From Megasphaera elsdenii (lineage in GTDB: Bacteria > Bacillota > Negativicutes > Veillonellales > Megasphaeraceae): a stretch of DNA of 64,000 nt. The notes beneath the pieces were generated by a model. That model was not told the origin of the DNA, searched no databases, and worked only from the letters and a program-made list of their open reading frames with translations. Location of the stretch: positions 1-64,000 of the forward strand of contig NZ_JAJBQV010000001.1 in assembly GCF_020539865.1 (NCBI RefSeq), read 5' to 3'. Of the stretch, positions 1 through 8,522 are shown piece after piece (within the stretch, counting starts at the first letter, position 1; the number at the start of each line of letters is the position of its first letter). The translations under genes and the position numbers were made by a program.

Positions 1-650
1 CACCTTTGACCGTGCTGGAACCGTCGACAGTCTGGTTATTCGTGACGTGGGAATCACCGGTAATCGTCGTATTGTGCAGATTCGTGTCACCGGATACGTT
101 AAGGTTCGTCGTATTCGTTGTGCCGCCGACGGTCTGATCGCCTTTGACCGTCTGGTTCTTATCAATGGTGGAGGAATCCGTGACGTGCAGTTCTTTGGTC
201 GTCGTTGTACCGCTTACGTTTTCATTACCGCCGACATTAGAATCACCTTTGACCGTGCTGGAACCGTCGACAGTCTGGTTATTCGTGACGTGGGAATCGC
301 CGGTAATCGTCGTATTGTGCAGATTCGTGTCACCGGATACGTTGAGGTTCGTCGTATTCGTCGTGCCGCCGACGGTCTGATCGCCTTTGACCGTCTGGTT
401 CTTATCAATGGTAGAGGAATCCGTGACGTGCAGTTCTTTGGTCGTCGTTGTACCGCTTACGTTTTCATTACCGCCGACATTAGAATCACCTTTGACCGTG
501 CTGGAACCGTCGACAGTCTGGTTATTCGTGACGTGGGAATCGCCAGTAATCGTCGTATTGTGCAGATTCGTGTCACCGGATACGTTGAGGTTCGTCGTAT
601 TCGTCGTGCCGCCGACGGTCTGGTCGCCTTTGACCGTAGAAGAGCCGTCG
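1..650 (-). repeat. 243-bp in-frame tandem repeat in the adhesin gene
   Basis: The sequence repeats with a period of 243 bp (81 codons): the same block starts at 1, 244 and 487, the third copy being partial. Copies are nearly identical, differing at a few positions (for example around 109, 169 and 544). Within each unit shorter NQTV/GD-type sub-repeats are visible. The number of copies beyond the window edge is unknown. Confidence 0.9.
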
Positions 651-1177
651 GTTGTGGAATTGCCTTTCGTTTCGGAGCTACCGGTCGTCGTCTGATTACC
701 ATTGACCGTCTGGTCGCCGTCGACATTCTTAATCAAATCTTTGACAATCTGCTTCTGTTCATCACTAAGCGTACTGCCTTCTCCAAAGGGGGAAGTCCCT
801 AAATCTACATAGTAATTAGTGTCATCTGAAATCCCTGTTTCATGATCAGACGAATGAGTAGAACCATAAAAATACCAATGGCCGGCTATTAAATTTTTTG
901 ATGTGGAGGAAGCATAGATTAATCTTTGAGTTGGTGCTCCAAAAGGAAAAGTTCCTCCCTGCAAATCCTGCAATGTAATATTATGAGTAGTACTCTTTGC
1001 ATAAACTAAATTTATATTAAATAAGGAAACAAAGGTTAAGAAAAAATATAATATTTTCGATAAATTAAATTTAAATAAACTAATGCTTTGAGGTTTTGAA
1101 TGGCTATGAGCCAGTTCGCTGACAACTTCATAGACGCCTTTCGTTTTATTGAAGATGACTTTATAAATCTTATTCAT
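1..1177 (-). CDS. Trimeric autotransporter adhesin, N-terminal part (runs off the window)
   Basis: Reading the minus strand from 1177 gives an open frame to the window edge. Residues 1-28 (starting MNKIYKVIFNKTKG, then VYEVVSELAHSHSK) match the extended signal peptide region (ESPR) of type V secreted proteins, followed by a hydrophobic signal core (about residues 38-58) ending near VYA. A head-like stretch follows, and from about residue 165 the chain becomes repeats rich in Asn, Thr, Gly and Val (NQTV, GD, GTT motifs), as in left-handed beta-roll stalks of YadA-like adhesins. The C-terminal membrane anchor lies outside the window. SD GGAAGGG sits 7-8 bases before the ATG. The ATG overlaps the stop of the upstream symporter gene (ATGAATAA), so translation is probably coupled. 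The first 900 coding bases are AT-rich compared with the repeats. Family assignment is firm; ligand unknown. Confidence 0.85.
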   Translation of the reverse strand, partial: MNKIYKVIFNKTKGVYEVVSELAHSHSKPQSISLFKFNLSKILYFFLTFVSLFNINLVYAKSTTHNITLQDLQGGTFPFGAPTQRLIYASSTSKNLIAGHWYFYGSTHSSDHETGISDDTNYYVDLGTSPFGEGSTLSDEQKQIVKDLIKNVDGDQTVNGNQTTTGSSETKGNSTTDGSSTVKGDQTVGGTTNTTNLNVSGDTNLHNTTITGDSHVTNNQTVDGSSTVKGDSNVGGNENVSGTTTTKELHVTDSSTIDKNQTVKGDQTVGGTTNTTNLNVSGDTNLHNTTITGDSHVTNNQTVDGSSTVKGDSNVGGNENVSGTTTTKELHVTDSSTIDKNQTVKGDQTVGGTTNTTNLNVSGDTNLHNTTITGDSHVTNNQTVDGSSTVKG

Positions 1178-2408
1178 AACTTACATCCCTTCCTTTTTCA
1201 TAAGAGAAATCCTGGATACTGGAAAAATGGTTCATACAAGCTGTGATGATTTCACCTCCCTGGATATTGAGGACCGTCCGGATAACGTCGATGATATAGT
1301 CGATACCCGCAATATAGGCGATGGCCTCGATGGGGATGCCGATGGCTGACCAGATGATGGCACAGTCCATGAGCGTCCCGCCGATGATACCGGGCGCACA
1401 CATGAGAGCGATGATGGTCAGGAAAGCACAGACGATCAGCTGCTCCCACGACAGGGTGACATGGAAAATCGACGCGGCGAAGACGGTGTAGATCCCGACG
1501 CAGATACAGGACCCCATGCGGGTCAGTACGGCCGTAATGGGAATGAAGAAGTCGATGACGTCGGGATTCAGAGCCGTATGCTTCTTCAAGTTGGCGATTC
1601 GGGGAGCCATATAGGTCATGGAACCGCCGGCAATCGCTCCGATGATGTCCCCTAAGATGATGGTCTTGAAATAAGCGAAAGGCTTATCGACCTTGAACAG
1701 GAAGAGGAGCGGCAGGGAGCAGAAAGCCATATAGAGAGCAAGGCCAACGAGGAGCATGGCCGTCATCTGGATATACGCCGTGACGACACCGGACAGGTTC
1801 CTGGCAACGACGGGATATAAGAGGCAGAAAACGCCGAGTGGGGCCAGGTGCATGACCAAGTTGGCAATGCGGATACAGATTTGCTGGGCTGTCTCGAAAC
1901 CATGGACGATACGTTCCTTTTCGTCGAGTTTCAGGCAGGCCAGGCCAATAAAGAAGGATAAGACGATAATCTGGAGCATGTTCCTCGAAGCGAGGGACTG
2001 GAACGGATTGACGGGGATGCAGTTACGGATGAACTCCAGCGCCGACGGGGCCGAGACGGCCTTGACGGCGGCATCGTCGATTTCAAAGGGAGCGACGGGC
2101 ATGAGACTCATGAGCACGTAGCCCAGGGTAAAGCCGATGAGACACATGGCCGTCATGAGCAGCAGGAACCGGGAAGAAAGCCGGCAGAGCCGTTCGGCCC
2201 CCATCTGGACGGTAGCGGCCGTGATGGACACGAAGGCCAGGGGGACGACGAGCATTTTCAGGGCATCCATGAAGATGCCGCCGACCTGCTTCATGGAATA
2301 ATCCAGAGCCGGCAGAGGGCCGAAGGCAACGGCCCCGACGATAGCCAGGACGACAGCGCCCATGAGCTGAATGGGGATACTGGGGACTTTCAGGAACTTA
2401 CGCATCAT
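1170..2408 (-). CDS. Dicarboxylate/amino acid:cation symporter (DAACS/SDF family)
   Basis: About 412 residues with eight or more hydrophobic segments and DAACS features: an N-terminal MKQVGGIFMDALKMLVVPL stretch (the family's conserved helix), a serine-containing GGSMTYMAPR loop replacing the usual serine-rich hairpin, and the LTRMGS / CAPGIIGGTL region near the substrate site. The family imports glutamate, aspartate or C4-dicarboxylates with Na+ or H+ across the inner membrane; substrate cannot be read here. A GTG at 2414 is in frame but touches the SD (AAGGGG), so ATG 2408 is preferred. It overlaps the PLP enzyme gene by 11 bases and the adhesin start by 8, so it is the third gene of a tight minus-strand unit. 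It may supply or export the small molecule handled by the two enzymes upstream; that link is inference. Confidence 0.85.
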   Translation of the reverse strand: MMRKFLKVPSIPIQLMGAVVLAIVGAVAFGPLPALDYSMKQVGGIFMDALKMLVVPLAFVSITAATVQMGAERLCRLSSRFLLLMTAMCLIGFTLGYVLMSLMPVAPFEIDDAAVKAVSAPSALEFIRNCIPVNPFQSLASRNMLQIIVLSFFIGLACLKLDEKERIVHGFETAQQICIRIANLVMHLAPLGVFCLLYPVVARNLSGVVTAYIQMTAMLLVGLALYMAFCSLPLLFLFKVDKPFAYFKTIILGDIIGAIAGGSMTYMAPRIANLKKHTALNPDVIDFFIPITAVLTRMGSCICVGIYTVFAASIFHVTLSWEQLIVCAFLTIIALMCAPGIIGGTLMDCAIIWSAIGIPIEAIAYIAGIDYIIDVIRTVLNIQGGEIITACMNHFSSIQDFSYEKGRDVSYE

Positions 2409-3441
2409 CTTCACCCCTTACGTTGAGATATTTGTTCCAGAGCGGTATCTGCATGGCCTGTTCGATATCCCGGATGAGGATATCCGGGTCTTCAAGGCCG
2501 ATGGAAAGCCTTGTGCAGATACCGGTCTTATAAAAGGCGTCACTGCGGAAGAAATCGGCGTTGCTGTAAGCACAGCCGAAGGTCCCGACGGTGACGAAAT
2601 GCTGGAACCGGCTGCAAAAGTCCGGCTTCATGCCCAGCAGTGTGATGAGGCCGCCGACGCCGGGATAGCGGACGTTCAATCCGGCCGCTTTCAGCGTTTT
2701 GGCGATGAACCGGGCGGACCGGGTATGGCGTTCCATACGGAGACTCAGCGTTTCCAGCCCTTTCGAGACGTTGTATGCCGAGCGGGGATGGGCGATGTTG
2801 CCCCGGCGGGATACGACCCACATGATGGATTTCATGCCCGGTACGGCTGAGGGGACTTCCTTTTCATCGAGCCAAGCCATGGACGGCGCCAGCGCGATGC
2901 CGCCGGCGAAGGTGTCGCCCTGGCCGGTGACGAATTTGGTATACGATTCGACGACAATGTCGGCGCCGGCTTTCAGGGGATTCGAGTAATACAGGGACAC
3001 GATGGAGTTATCCATCATGACGTAGGCCCCGTAACGATGGGCCATGTCGGAAATCGCTTTGACGTCCTTCCAGCTGCCAAAGATCGTCGGATTGTCCCCG
3101 CAGACGATGACCGGCTTTTCGGCCCCCTGGAGGGCTTGTTCCAGTGCCCCCATATCGTTGAGGTCAGGAAGCTGGATGTAATGGTAGCGGCACCAGTCCT
3201 GATGGTACTGAAGATTCTGCCGGAGCTCGAAGTAGGTTTCGTCATCGACGATGACCGTCCGAGGCTGGACGAGATCCAGTGCTGTATTAAGGGCTTCCAG
3301 GCCGCAGTTGCAGAGGATGACCTTCCAAGCCCCGTAAAGGGCACGGAGCTGCTCTTCCGTCTGGGCGACAGCCGTGTTATGTGTCCGTTTATAGCGCGTC
3401 GTTTCTGGATTGACGACGTTATAATCAAGCATCGGAAGCAT
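2398..3441 (-). CDS. PLP-dependent Cys/Met-metabolism (transsulfuration) family enzyme
   Basis: 347 residues, about 40 shorter at the N-terminus than typical cystathionine gamma-synthase or methionine gamma-lyase. The PLP lysine lies in ESYTKFVTGQGDTFAGG, the counterpart of the family's S-x-T-K-Y-x-x-G-H-S-D motif, and DNSIVSLYY with GADIVVES matches the aspartate that holds the pyridine ring. The helix starting NCGLEALNTAL replaces the usual SGMAAI. Such enzymes catalyse beta- or gamma-elimination or replacement on Cys, homocysteine or O-acylated homoserine; the altered motifs suggest an unusual substrate. The ATG follows directly after the stop of the PP-loop gene (TAA then ATG), with SD AGGTGG inside that gene. 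Co-expression with a QueC-like ATPase and a symporter is the main clue to its role. Confidence 0.75.
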   Translation of the reverse strand: MLPMLDYNVVNPETTRYKRTHNTAVAQTEEQLRALYGAWKVILCNCGLEALNTALDLVQPRTVIVDDETYFELRQNLQYHQDWCRYHYIQLPDLNDMGALEQALQGAEKPVIVCGDNPTIFGSWKDVKAISDMAHRYGAYVMMDNSIVSLYYSNPLKAGADIVVESYTKFVTGQGDTFAGGIALAPSMAWLDEKEVPSAVPGMKSIMWVVSRRGNIAHPRSAYNVSKGLETLSLRMERHTRSARFIAKTLKAAGLNVRYPGVGGLITLLGMKPDFCSRFQHFVTVGTFGCAYSNADFFRSDAFYKTGICTRLSIGLEDPDILIRDIEQAMQIPLWNKYLNVRGEDDA

Positions 3442-4422
3442 TTAACCCACCTGCCCTTTCTTAGCGTCCCAGTCAGCGACGAGACGGTCGAAGTAACGCT
3501 GGAGTTCGGCGTTGTGGTTCGACTGGACCCTGGCGATGATGGGCTGTAACGCATAAGGCAGGGTCAGGACGTTGGCGACATCGACGACGTGGTAGCCGTG
3601 ATGGACGTAATCCATGAACCGCTGGGTAATCCCCGGTTCCGCGAAATCAACGGCGAATGGTGAAGATTTAGGCTTTTCCAGTTTCTCTAAGTACGCCTTG
3701 ATTTCATGATTCCGGATGGCAGACGGTGGGAAGAAGTTCTTGAGGCCCGATGCCCACTTAGTTTCACAGTTGTGGCAGACGCCGCACAGTTCTTCGCCAT
3801 CGTAATCACAGGTCCAGGTGTGCTTGAAGAGGCCTTCATAACCCCAGCCGCGGATGATCGGCACCATGGCCATTTCAGTGATGCCCAGGATGGGGAAGGT
3901 GAACCCGCCCCAGAGGAGCTTTAATTCCGGGTCGGCCTGGGACGTATCCATATCGGCATAGCCGTCGGGCCGGAAATGGAACCGGAAGCCGTGTTCTTCC
4001 AGGAAAACCTGGGTCTTGCCCAATTTGAAACCCTGCTGGCGCCGTTTCAGCGTCGGCCCTTCGATGCAGTATTCAAGCTTCGGGAACAACATTGGCAGCT
4101 TCCCTAAGAAATGGAGCTGTCCAGGCATCAGCGGGGACGATTTCCACTTTTCAAAAGCCTGGTCAAAATTCTTGCTCTGTGGCAAATCCTTTTCCGTTAA
4201 TCGGATAGGATTCAAAATACAAGCCTTTGTAGCTTTTTTCTGCCGGAGCAGGGGAAGAAGCGTATTTTGTGCCTGTATTTCCTTTTTCCAGTTCGTCCGG
4301 TCTGAGACACCTTCTTTATAAAAGTACACCGGTTGAACTTCTACCCCGTCCATGCGGGATAGCTGGCAGAGCCGAAACGTCGAGTCCCAGCCGCCGGTCC
4401 ATAAGATATTTACGTGTTTCAT
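3442..4422 (-). CDS. QueC-like PP-loop ATPase with zinc-binding cysteines
   Basis: 326 residues. The N-terminus carries an N-type PP-loop (LWTGGWDSTFRL, residues 6-17), which binds ATP and adenylates a carboxylate. About residue 218 onward, CDYDGEELCGVCHNC gives the four-cysteine zinc site typical of QueC (7-cyano-7-deazaguanine synthase). The middle (FHFRPDGYADMD, GGFTFPILGITE) does not look like a standard QueC, and no queD, queE or queF lies nearby, so a preQ0 role is unlikely. QueC relatives are known in other settings, for example the QatC protein of Qat defence systems. The start at 4422 is chosen over 4461 because AAGGAG lies 7 bases upstream. First gene of the cassette; no clear promoter was seen in the 116 bases before it. 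Substrate unknown. Confidence 0.7.
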   Translation of the reverse strand: MKHVNILWTGGWDSTFRLCQLSRMDGVEVQPVYFYKEGVSDRTNWKKEIQAQNTLLPLLRQKKATKACILNPIRLTEKDLPQSKNFDQAFEKWKSSPLMPGQLHFLGKLPMLFPKLEYCIEGPTLKRRQQGFKLGKTQVFLEEHGFRFHFRPDGYADMDTSQADPELKLLWGGFTFPILGITEMAMVPIIRGWGYEGLFKHTWTCDYDGEELCGVCHNCETKWASGLKNFFPPSAIRNHEIKAYLEKLEKPKSSPFAVDFAEPGITQRFMDYVHHGYHVVDVANVLTLPYALQPIIARVQSNHNAELQRYFDRLVADWDAKKGQVG

Positions 4423-4538
4423 AAGTGCTCCTTTTCCGCCAATGATGGCGTGATAAATCAAATATTTCTTTGTTGTAGAATTTTCTTAGCAGTGTGATAC
4501 GTGTTTCTTTGTAGTAATAGTTTCAGATAAAGAAAAAA

Positions 4539-5240
4539 TCATTTCGTAAGGATCCGGTGCGTAAGGACCGTCTCCGGAAATTCCGGTACATAGTATGTCA
4601 TCTCGCCATATAAAGGGATATATTTCGTTTCGGGGTCCTTCCCGTCCGGGTGGTATATCGTCGAAAGTAAGACCTGTTGTGGCTCACCTTCATCACAATA
4701 GCTTTCCCCGTATTCATCTTTTTGTAACTTAAATCCAACTTGAACAGCCATAGGCTGAACGGCGTAAAAGTAAGGGAGAAAGCATCCTGATTTTTCAACG
4801 AGTTCTTCTATGACAATGGGTACGCGGGGAATCATTCCAGCGACCTTATCACTGAGGAACTTCCAGCACGGAGCATTTCGCGCCGGCAGTTCCTTCCAGG
4901 CCGAGACTCGAAGATCCTGGCAATACACGCCGTCATGGGGGAGGTGGATATAGTATTCAGGCTTCACGAAGCTATCCATAAACGGGGTTAACTTATCTTC
5001 CGGGATATCCTTCGTGTACCGGAAGACCGGTACCAGCCGGGACAGCCGCCCGACGTAGTATGAAACAGTTTCATAGTGATAAAAGACATTATCACAATCC
5101 GGCCCTTCATCTTCCGTAAGGACCCGGAGGAGGACCGGTTGGCCTATAGGCGGCAGGTCCGTGAGCCGATAGACCATATTCCAGCCGCGCGCCGTGAACT
5201 GATCGCCCGTAAGCGGGCATACGGGAGAGGGAAGGTACAT
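4539..5240 (-). CDS. Unknown protein, last gene of the T4SS operon
   Basis: 233 residues, not recognised. There is no signal peptide or membrane segment. The region around residues 27-36 (LTDLPPIGQPVLLRVL) resembles the PPIGQDVLLELI segment of the next gene upstream, so the two probably share a domain. It also has DDNVFYHYE-like aromatic stretches and several Cys residues without a clear metal motif. It follows the preceding gene by 30 bases in the same orientation and closes the minus-strand conjugation operon. It could be an accessory transfer protein or a passenger; nothing in the sequence decides this. Confidence 0.6.
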   Translation of the reverse strand: MYLPSPVCPLTGDQFTARGWNMVYRLTDLPPIGQPVLLRVLTEDEGPDCDNVFYHYETVSYYVGRLSRLVPVFRYTKDIPEDKLTPFMDSFVKPEYYIHLPHDGVYCQDLRVSAWKELPARNAPCWKFLSDKVAGMIPRVPIVIEELVEKSGCFLPYFYAVQPMAVQVGFKLQKDEYGESYCDEGEPQQVLLSTIYHPDGKDPETKYIPLYGEMTYYVPEFPETVLTHRILTK

Positions 5241-5270
5241 ACTAAGCTCCTTTCTGTGTACATAGCTGTC

Positions 5271-5681
5271 CTAATACGTCGGGCGCGGGAAGGGATGCCA
5301 GGCATGGACTTCCGGCGTGAGCAGTGTCTGGGGTCCGTCCGGTGTCTGGACGACCCAGAGCGGGACCCGCCGCGGCGTCGCCGCGATCCAGCCGGAAAAC
5401 CTTCCGACGAGGTGGACCCGGCGTCCCTGTTCGATGAGTTCCAAGAGGACGTCCTGCCCGATCGGCGGGACGTTCGGTTCAGCGCTCCCCCAGCAGAGAA
5501 TCTGCCAGGCTATGGGGGCTTCTTCTACTGCCTCCGGGCCCATTTCGTAGTCCCGGAGGGCATCCATCGGCGTCTTGACGCCCCCCGGTGCATCGGATGC
5601 CGTGTACGGCGCGTCCTCATACGATTGAAGGAGGTCTAAGGGCGTATTCTTAGGGGGGATGTATCTTGTTTCGTCATTCAT
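5271..5681 (-). CDS. Unknown protein with PPIGQ-type domain, downstream of virB4
   Basis: 136 residues, not recognised. Tyr- and Pro-rich N-terminus (RYIPPKNTPLDLL), then VPPIGQDVLLELIEQGRRVHLV, which parallels a segment in the following gene, and a C-terminus ending HAWHPFPRPTY. ATG 5681 overlaps the virB4 stop by eight bases (ATGAATGA) and has GGAG nine bases upstream; the ATG at 5696 has no SD. The overlap suggests translational coupling to VirB4, so a role in or near the transfer apparatus is plausible but unproven. Confidence 0.6.
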   Translation of the reverse strand: MNDETRYIPPKNTPLDLLQSYEDAPYTASDAPGGVKTPMDALRDYEMGPEAVEEAPIAWQILCWGSAEPNVPPIGQDVLLELIEQGRRVHLVGRFSGWIAATPRRVPLWVVQTPDGPQTLLTPEVHAWHPFPRPTY

Positions 5682-8214
5682 GCGTTTCCGCTCCATTCGC
5701 GTTCGATGCCGTCAGGTACGTCTGGTACTTTTCCCATTCCTCTTCGGCATCCTTGAACTTGAACCAGTCCTCGATGAAGTGGTCCTTACGGCCGGCGGCG
5801 AGAATCTGGTTGATCTTCTGTTGATCGCTCTTGCCGGTAGCCGTCACGAAGGGCAGTTCCGCCGGCTGGAGGGCGAGGGAGAAGATCCGGTTGCCCTTTT
5901 CCGAACTGTAATAATAATCCTGCTTCGGCGTGATTTCCGAGATAATCTGGATCTGCCGGTCGTTACAGCCGAACATGCGGTACATCTCCATGTTCTGCTG
6001 GTTCATGGCATTGGCGTTCGGAAGATAGATCCGGTTCGGGCAGTTTTCCATGACCGTCGTCATGAGGTCCTCTTTCGAGGCGATATCCGAAAGGTTCTGC
6101 GTGGCGAAGATGATAGACGTGTTCTTCTTGCGCATATCCTTAAAATACTCGCGTAGCTTGGCCTTGAACGCCGGGTTATCGAAGAACATCCAGCATTCAT
6201 CGAGGAGGATCATGCTCGGCCCCTTGGCGTCCTTGATGCTGTTCTCGATGCGATGGAAGAGGTAGTCGAGCGTCGGCGGGACGATGCCCGGCGTATTCAT
6301 GAGCGTTTCCATTTCGTAGACCTGCCAATGGCCGGAACCGGCAAAATCCGTATCGTTATCGAAGAGGCCGCCGTAGCTGCCCTTCTTCGTAAGCGGCCGG
6401 AGGGCCTCACGGATGTCCTCGCTCTGGACCATTTCGCAGAAGATTGTCATGGTACGCTGCTTCTCGCCGAATTTCTGCATCGACTGGAGGGCATTCCAGA
6501 CATAGTTGTCCTCGACCGGCGTAATGGTCATGTTCTTACTGATGAGGTAGGCCAGGATCCAGTCCTTGGCCCATTTGCGTTCCTCTACGTCGTCGATATG
6601 CGCCAGCGGCTGGAAGGACAGCTCGCTGCTCCCTTCGGCCGCCAGGTTATAGAAATGGCCGCCCAAGGCATAGGTGAGCGCCCGGCTGGACGCCGCCTTA
6701 TCGAAGATGTAGACGTTGGCATTCGGGTACTTCATGAAATGCGCTTCGAGCGTATTGAGGAGTACCGACTTCCCGGACCCGGACGGTCCGACAATCATCG
6801 TGTGCCCTAGATCCCCGACGTGCAGGGACAACCGGAACGGCGTATAGCCGTTGCTATCGGTATAGAGCAGCACAGGCCCCTTTAAGTGCTTATTCTTTTT
6901 GTCTCCAGGCCAGATCGCAGTAGCCGGGGCAAGGTGGCAAAAATTTAACGAGCTGACCGGAGGGAGCCGGACGTTACAACGGAAGCACCCGGGAATCGTC
7001 CCGCGCCAGGCTTCGATGGAGTTATCCGTCTCGATCCGGGCGGTAAAGCCGAGGCTGTTGATGGCGTTCAGGACCCGGTGGGCCTTTTCGTCACATTTTT
7101 CCTTGTCCTCGTCCATGACGATGACGACCGGCGTGTAATAGCCGTAGGTGACGGCCCCGCTCGCCAGTTCCTCCAGCGCCTGGGACGCGTCGTCACGGTT
7201 CATGAGGGCGTCCGTATCGAGGGCGTCCTGGCTTTCCCGCTGGGTGATGGCTTCGCGGAGCATCGTCGGCAGGGATTTCGCCGACTGGCCCCAATATTTC
7301 TGATAGCCCGAGAGGACCTTCTTGGCGTCCATCGTCGACAGGCATTCGAACCGGCACGACCAGCGGTACTCGATATTGAGGCTATTGAGGGCATCGAGCA
7401 TCCCGGCGTGGGTGAAGGGGACATATTCGATGAAGCCGATGGCCCGGAACCACTTTTTCCCCAGCCGCGGCTCACGGCCGCAGAGAAGGCCGCAGTCTGC
7501 CAGGTAATCGCACAGATACTGATCGGGATTGTAGTGGATTTCCATGTCATGATCGGAGACCATGTTATGGAGATAACGGAGCGTCTCCTCGACGGAGAGC
7601 CGTTCGATATTGGTGAGGAAATTGCCGAGGAGCCCGGCGATGAGATCGCAGTTGGCAAGGAACGTATCGCAGAGCTTGATGAAGAGCTTGGCGTCCTTGT
7701 CGCCGCCTTGCTTTTTCGCTTCGGCATCCTGGATGAAGAACTGCTGGATCTTGCTTCGCGTCTGGGCCGGTGGGACGTGGGCCAGGACCAGGTAATACTG
7801 GGATTCATAATGACTGCTGGATTCGTAGTAGGCCTTCCGTTCGTCCTCGCACTGCTGTAATAGCGGCGTCGGCATGACCGACGCGTCGTACTGGGACGAG
7901 ACGCGGCGCTGGGACTCGAGATAGATGGAAAAGCCCGTCCCAAGGCGGGTGAAGGCGTTATTGAGGCGCAGGCAGAACTGGCCGAGTTCGCTCTTCGTAC
8001 TGCTTTCCATATCAGGCCCACGGAAGCCGTAGACGCAGAACATGGAATTGTCCTTATTGAAGACAACGCCCGTATCGGGCTCGATGAACTTCCACGGGAG
8101 CAGGTACTCCAGCCGCGGCCGTTCCCGGAAGGCCCCGATTTCATGGGTATAGGCCGTCTTAGGGACGGCTCTTTTCTTCTTCTTTCGTTTCTGGGAACCA
8201 AATAAATCGAACAA
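5674..8214 (-). CDS. virB4: VirB4/TrbE-family T4SS ATPase
   Basis: 846 residues, the usual length for VirB4. Walker A is VGPSGSGKSVLLNTL at about residue 475 and Walker B MILLDECWMFF at about 668; ATQNLSD and NCPNRIYLPN further on are typical of the family. The N-terminal half carries the CagE/TrbE-type domain (YLLPWKFIEPDTGVVFNKD). VirB4 is the inner-membrane-associated ATPase that powers pilus assembly and substrate transfer. The gene starts at an ATG with AGGAGGT upstream, 20 bases after virB3, and overlaps the next gene by eight bases. It lies in a complete-looking order virB11-virB2-virB3-virB4. Confidence 0.93.
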   Translation of the reverse strand: MFDLFGSQKRKKKKRAVPKTAYTHEIGAFRERPRLEYLLPWKFIEPDTGVVFNKDNSMFCVYGFRGPDMESSTKSELGQFCLRLNNAFTRLGTGFSIYLESQRRVSSQYDASVMPTPLLQQCEDERKAYYESSSHYESQYYLVLAHVPPAQTRSKIQQFFIQDAEAKKQGGDKDAKLFIKLCDTFLANCDLIAGLLGNFLTNIERLSVEETLRYLHNMVSDHDMEIHYNPDQYLCDYLADCGLLCGREPRLGKKWFRAIGFIEYVPFTHAGMLDALNSLNIEYRWSCRFECLSTMDAKKVLSGYQKYWGQSAKSLPTMLREAITQRESQDALDTDALMNRDDASQALEELASGAVTYGYYTPVVIVMDEDKEKCDEKAHRVLNAINSLGFTARIETDNSIEAWRGTIPGCFRCNVRLPPVSSLNFCHLAPATAIWPGDKKNKHLKGPVLLYTDSNGYTPFRLSLHVGDLGHTMIVGPSGSGKSVLLNTLEAHFMKYPNANVYIFDKAASSRALTYALGGHFYNLAAEGSSELSFQPLAHIDDVEERKWAKDWILAYLISKNMTITPVEDNYVWNALQSMQKFGEKQRTMTIFCEMVQSEDIREALRPLTKKGSYGGLFDNDTDFAGSGHWQVYEMETLMNTPGIVPPTLDYLFHRIENSIKDAKGPSMILLDECWMFFDNPAFKAKLREYFKDMRKKNTSIIFATQNLSDIASKEDLMTTVMENCPNRIYLPNANAMNQQNMEMYRMFGCNDRQIQIISEITPKQDYYYSSEKGNRIFSLALQPAELPFVTATGKSDQQKINQILAAGRKDHFIEDWFKFKDAEEEWEKYQTYLTASNANGAETHE

Positions 8215-8234
8215 CCAGGTTCACCTCCTAAAAC

Positions 8235-8507
8235 TTAGGGATCGTAATAACTCTTATAGTCCTTGTTCCGCCAGAAGACCTGGTGGAAGAGCTTGTCCTG
8301 CTGGCCGAGGAACCGGAAGAGAAAATGAACCAGGACGCACAGGGCAGGAACTGTGAAAGTCTTTAAAATAATGCCACCGAAAACCGCCACGAAGGCCTCT
8401 ATCAGAAGGAGGTTCCGAGGAACCCCCATCCAATAGATAGGCTGCGTCAGGCTGCGGTGGAGCGGCGCCATGTATCCCGGTGCCGGGGCTTCTTTTTGTT
8501 CAGCCAT
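8235..8507 (-). CDS. virB3: VirB3/TrbD-family T4SS protein
   Basis: 90 residues. A short N-terminal tail leads to PLHRSLTQPIYWMGVPRN, the conserved start of VirB3/TrbD proteins, then two adjoining hydrophobic segments (about 29-65) and a charged C-terminus ending KDYKSYYDP. VirB3 is a small inner-membrane component that works with VirB4. It sits between the pilin gene (15 bases upstream) and virB4, the standard position. Confidence 0.9.
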   Translation of the reverse strand: MAEQKEAPAPGYMAPLHRSLTQPIYWMGVPRNLLLIEAFVAVFGGIILKTFTVPALCVLVHFLFRFLGQQDKLFHQVFWRNKDYKSYYDP

Positions 8508-8522
8508 GACACACCGGCCTCC

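Noticed and set aside
47..802. Plus-strand Arg/Ile/Val-rich repeated frame
   Set aside because: It is the complement of the adhesin repeats. The minus strand has the ESPR signal, SD and stalk-like composition.
3442..4422. Queuosine biosynthesis or Qat defence locus
   Set aside because: No QueD/E/F or QatA/B/D-type genes nearby, and the partner is a PLP enzyme.
4423..4538. Left end of the conjugative element at the gap between the QueC-like gene and the T4SS operon
   Set aside because: No direct repeat of the right-end sequence near 34080 was found here, so the boundary cannot be placed; it may lie outside the window.
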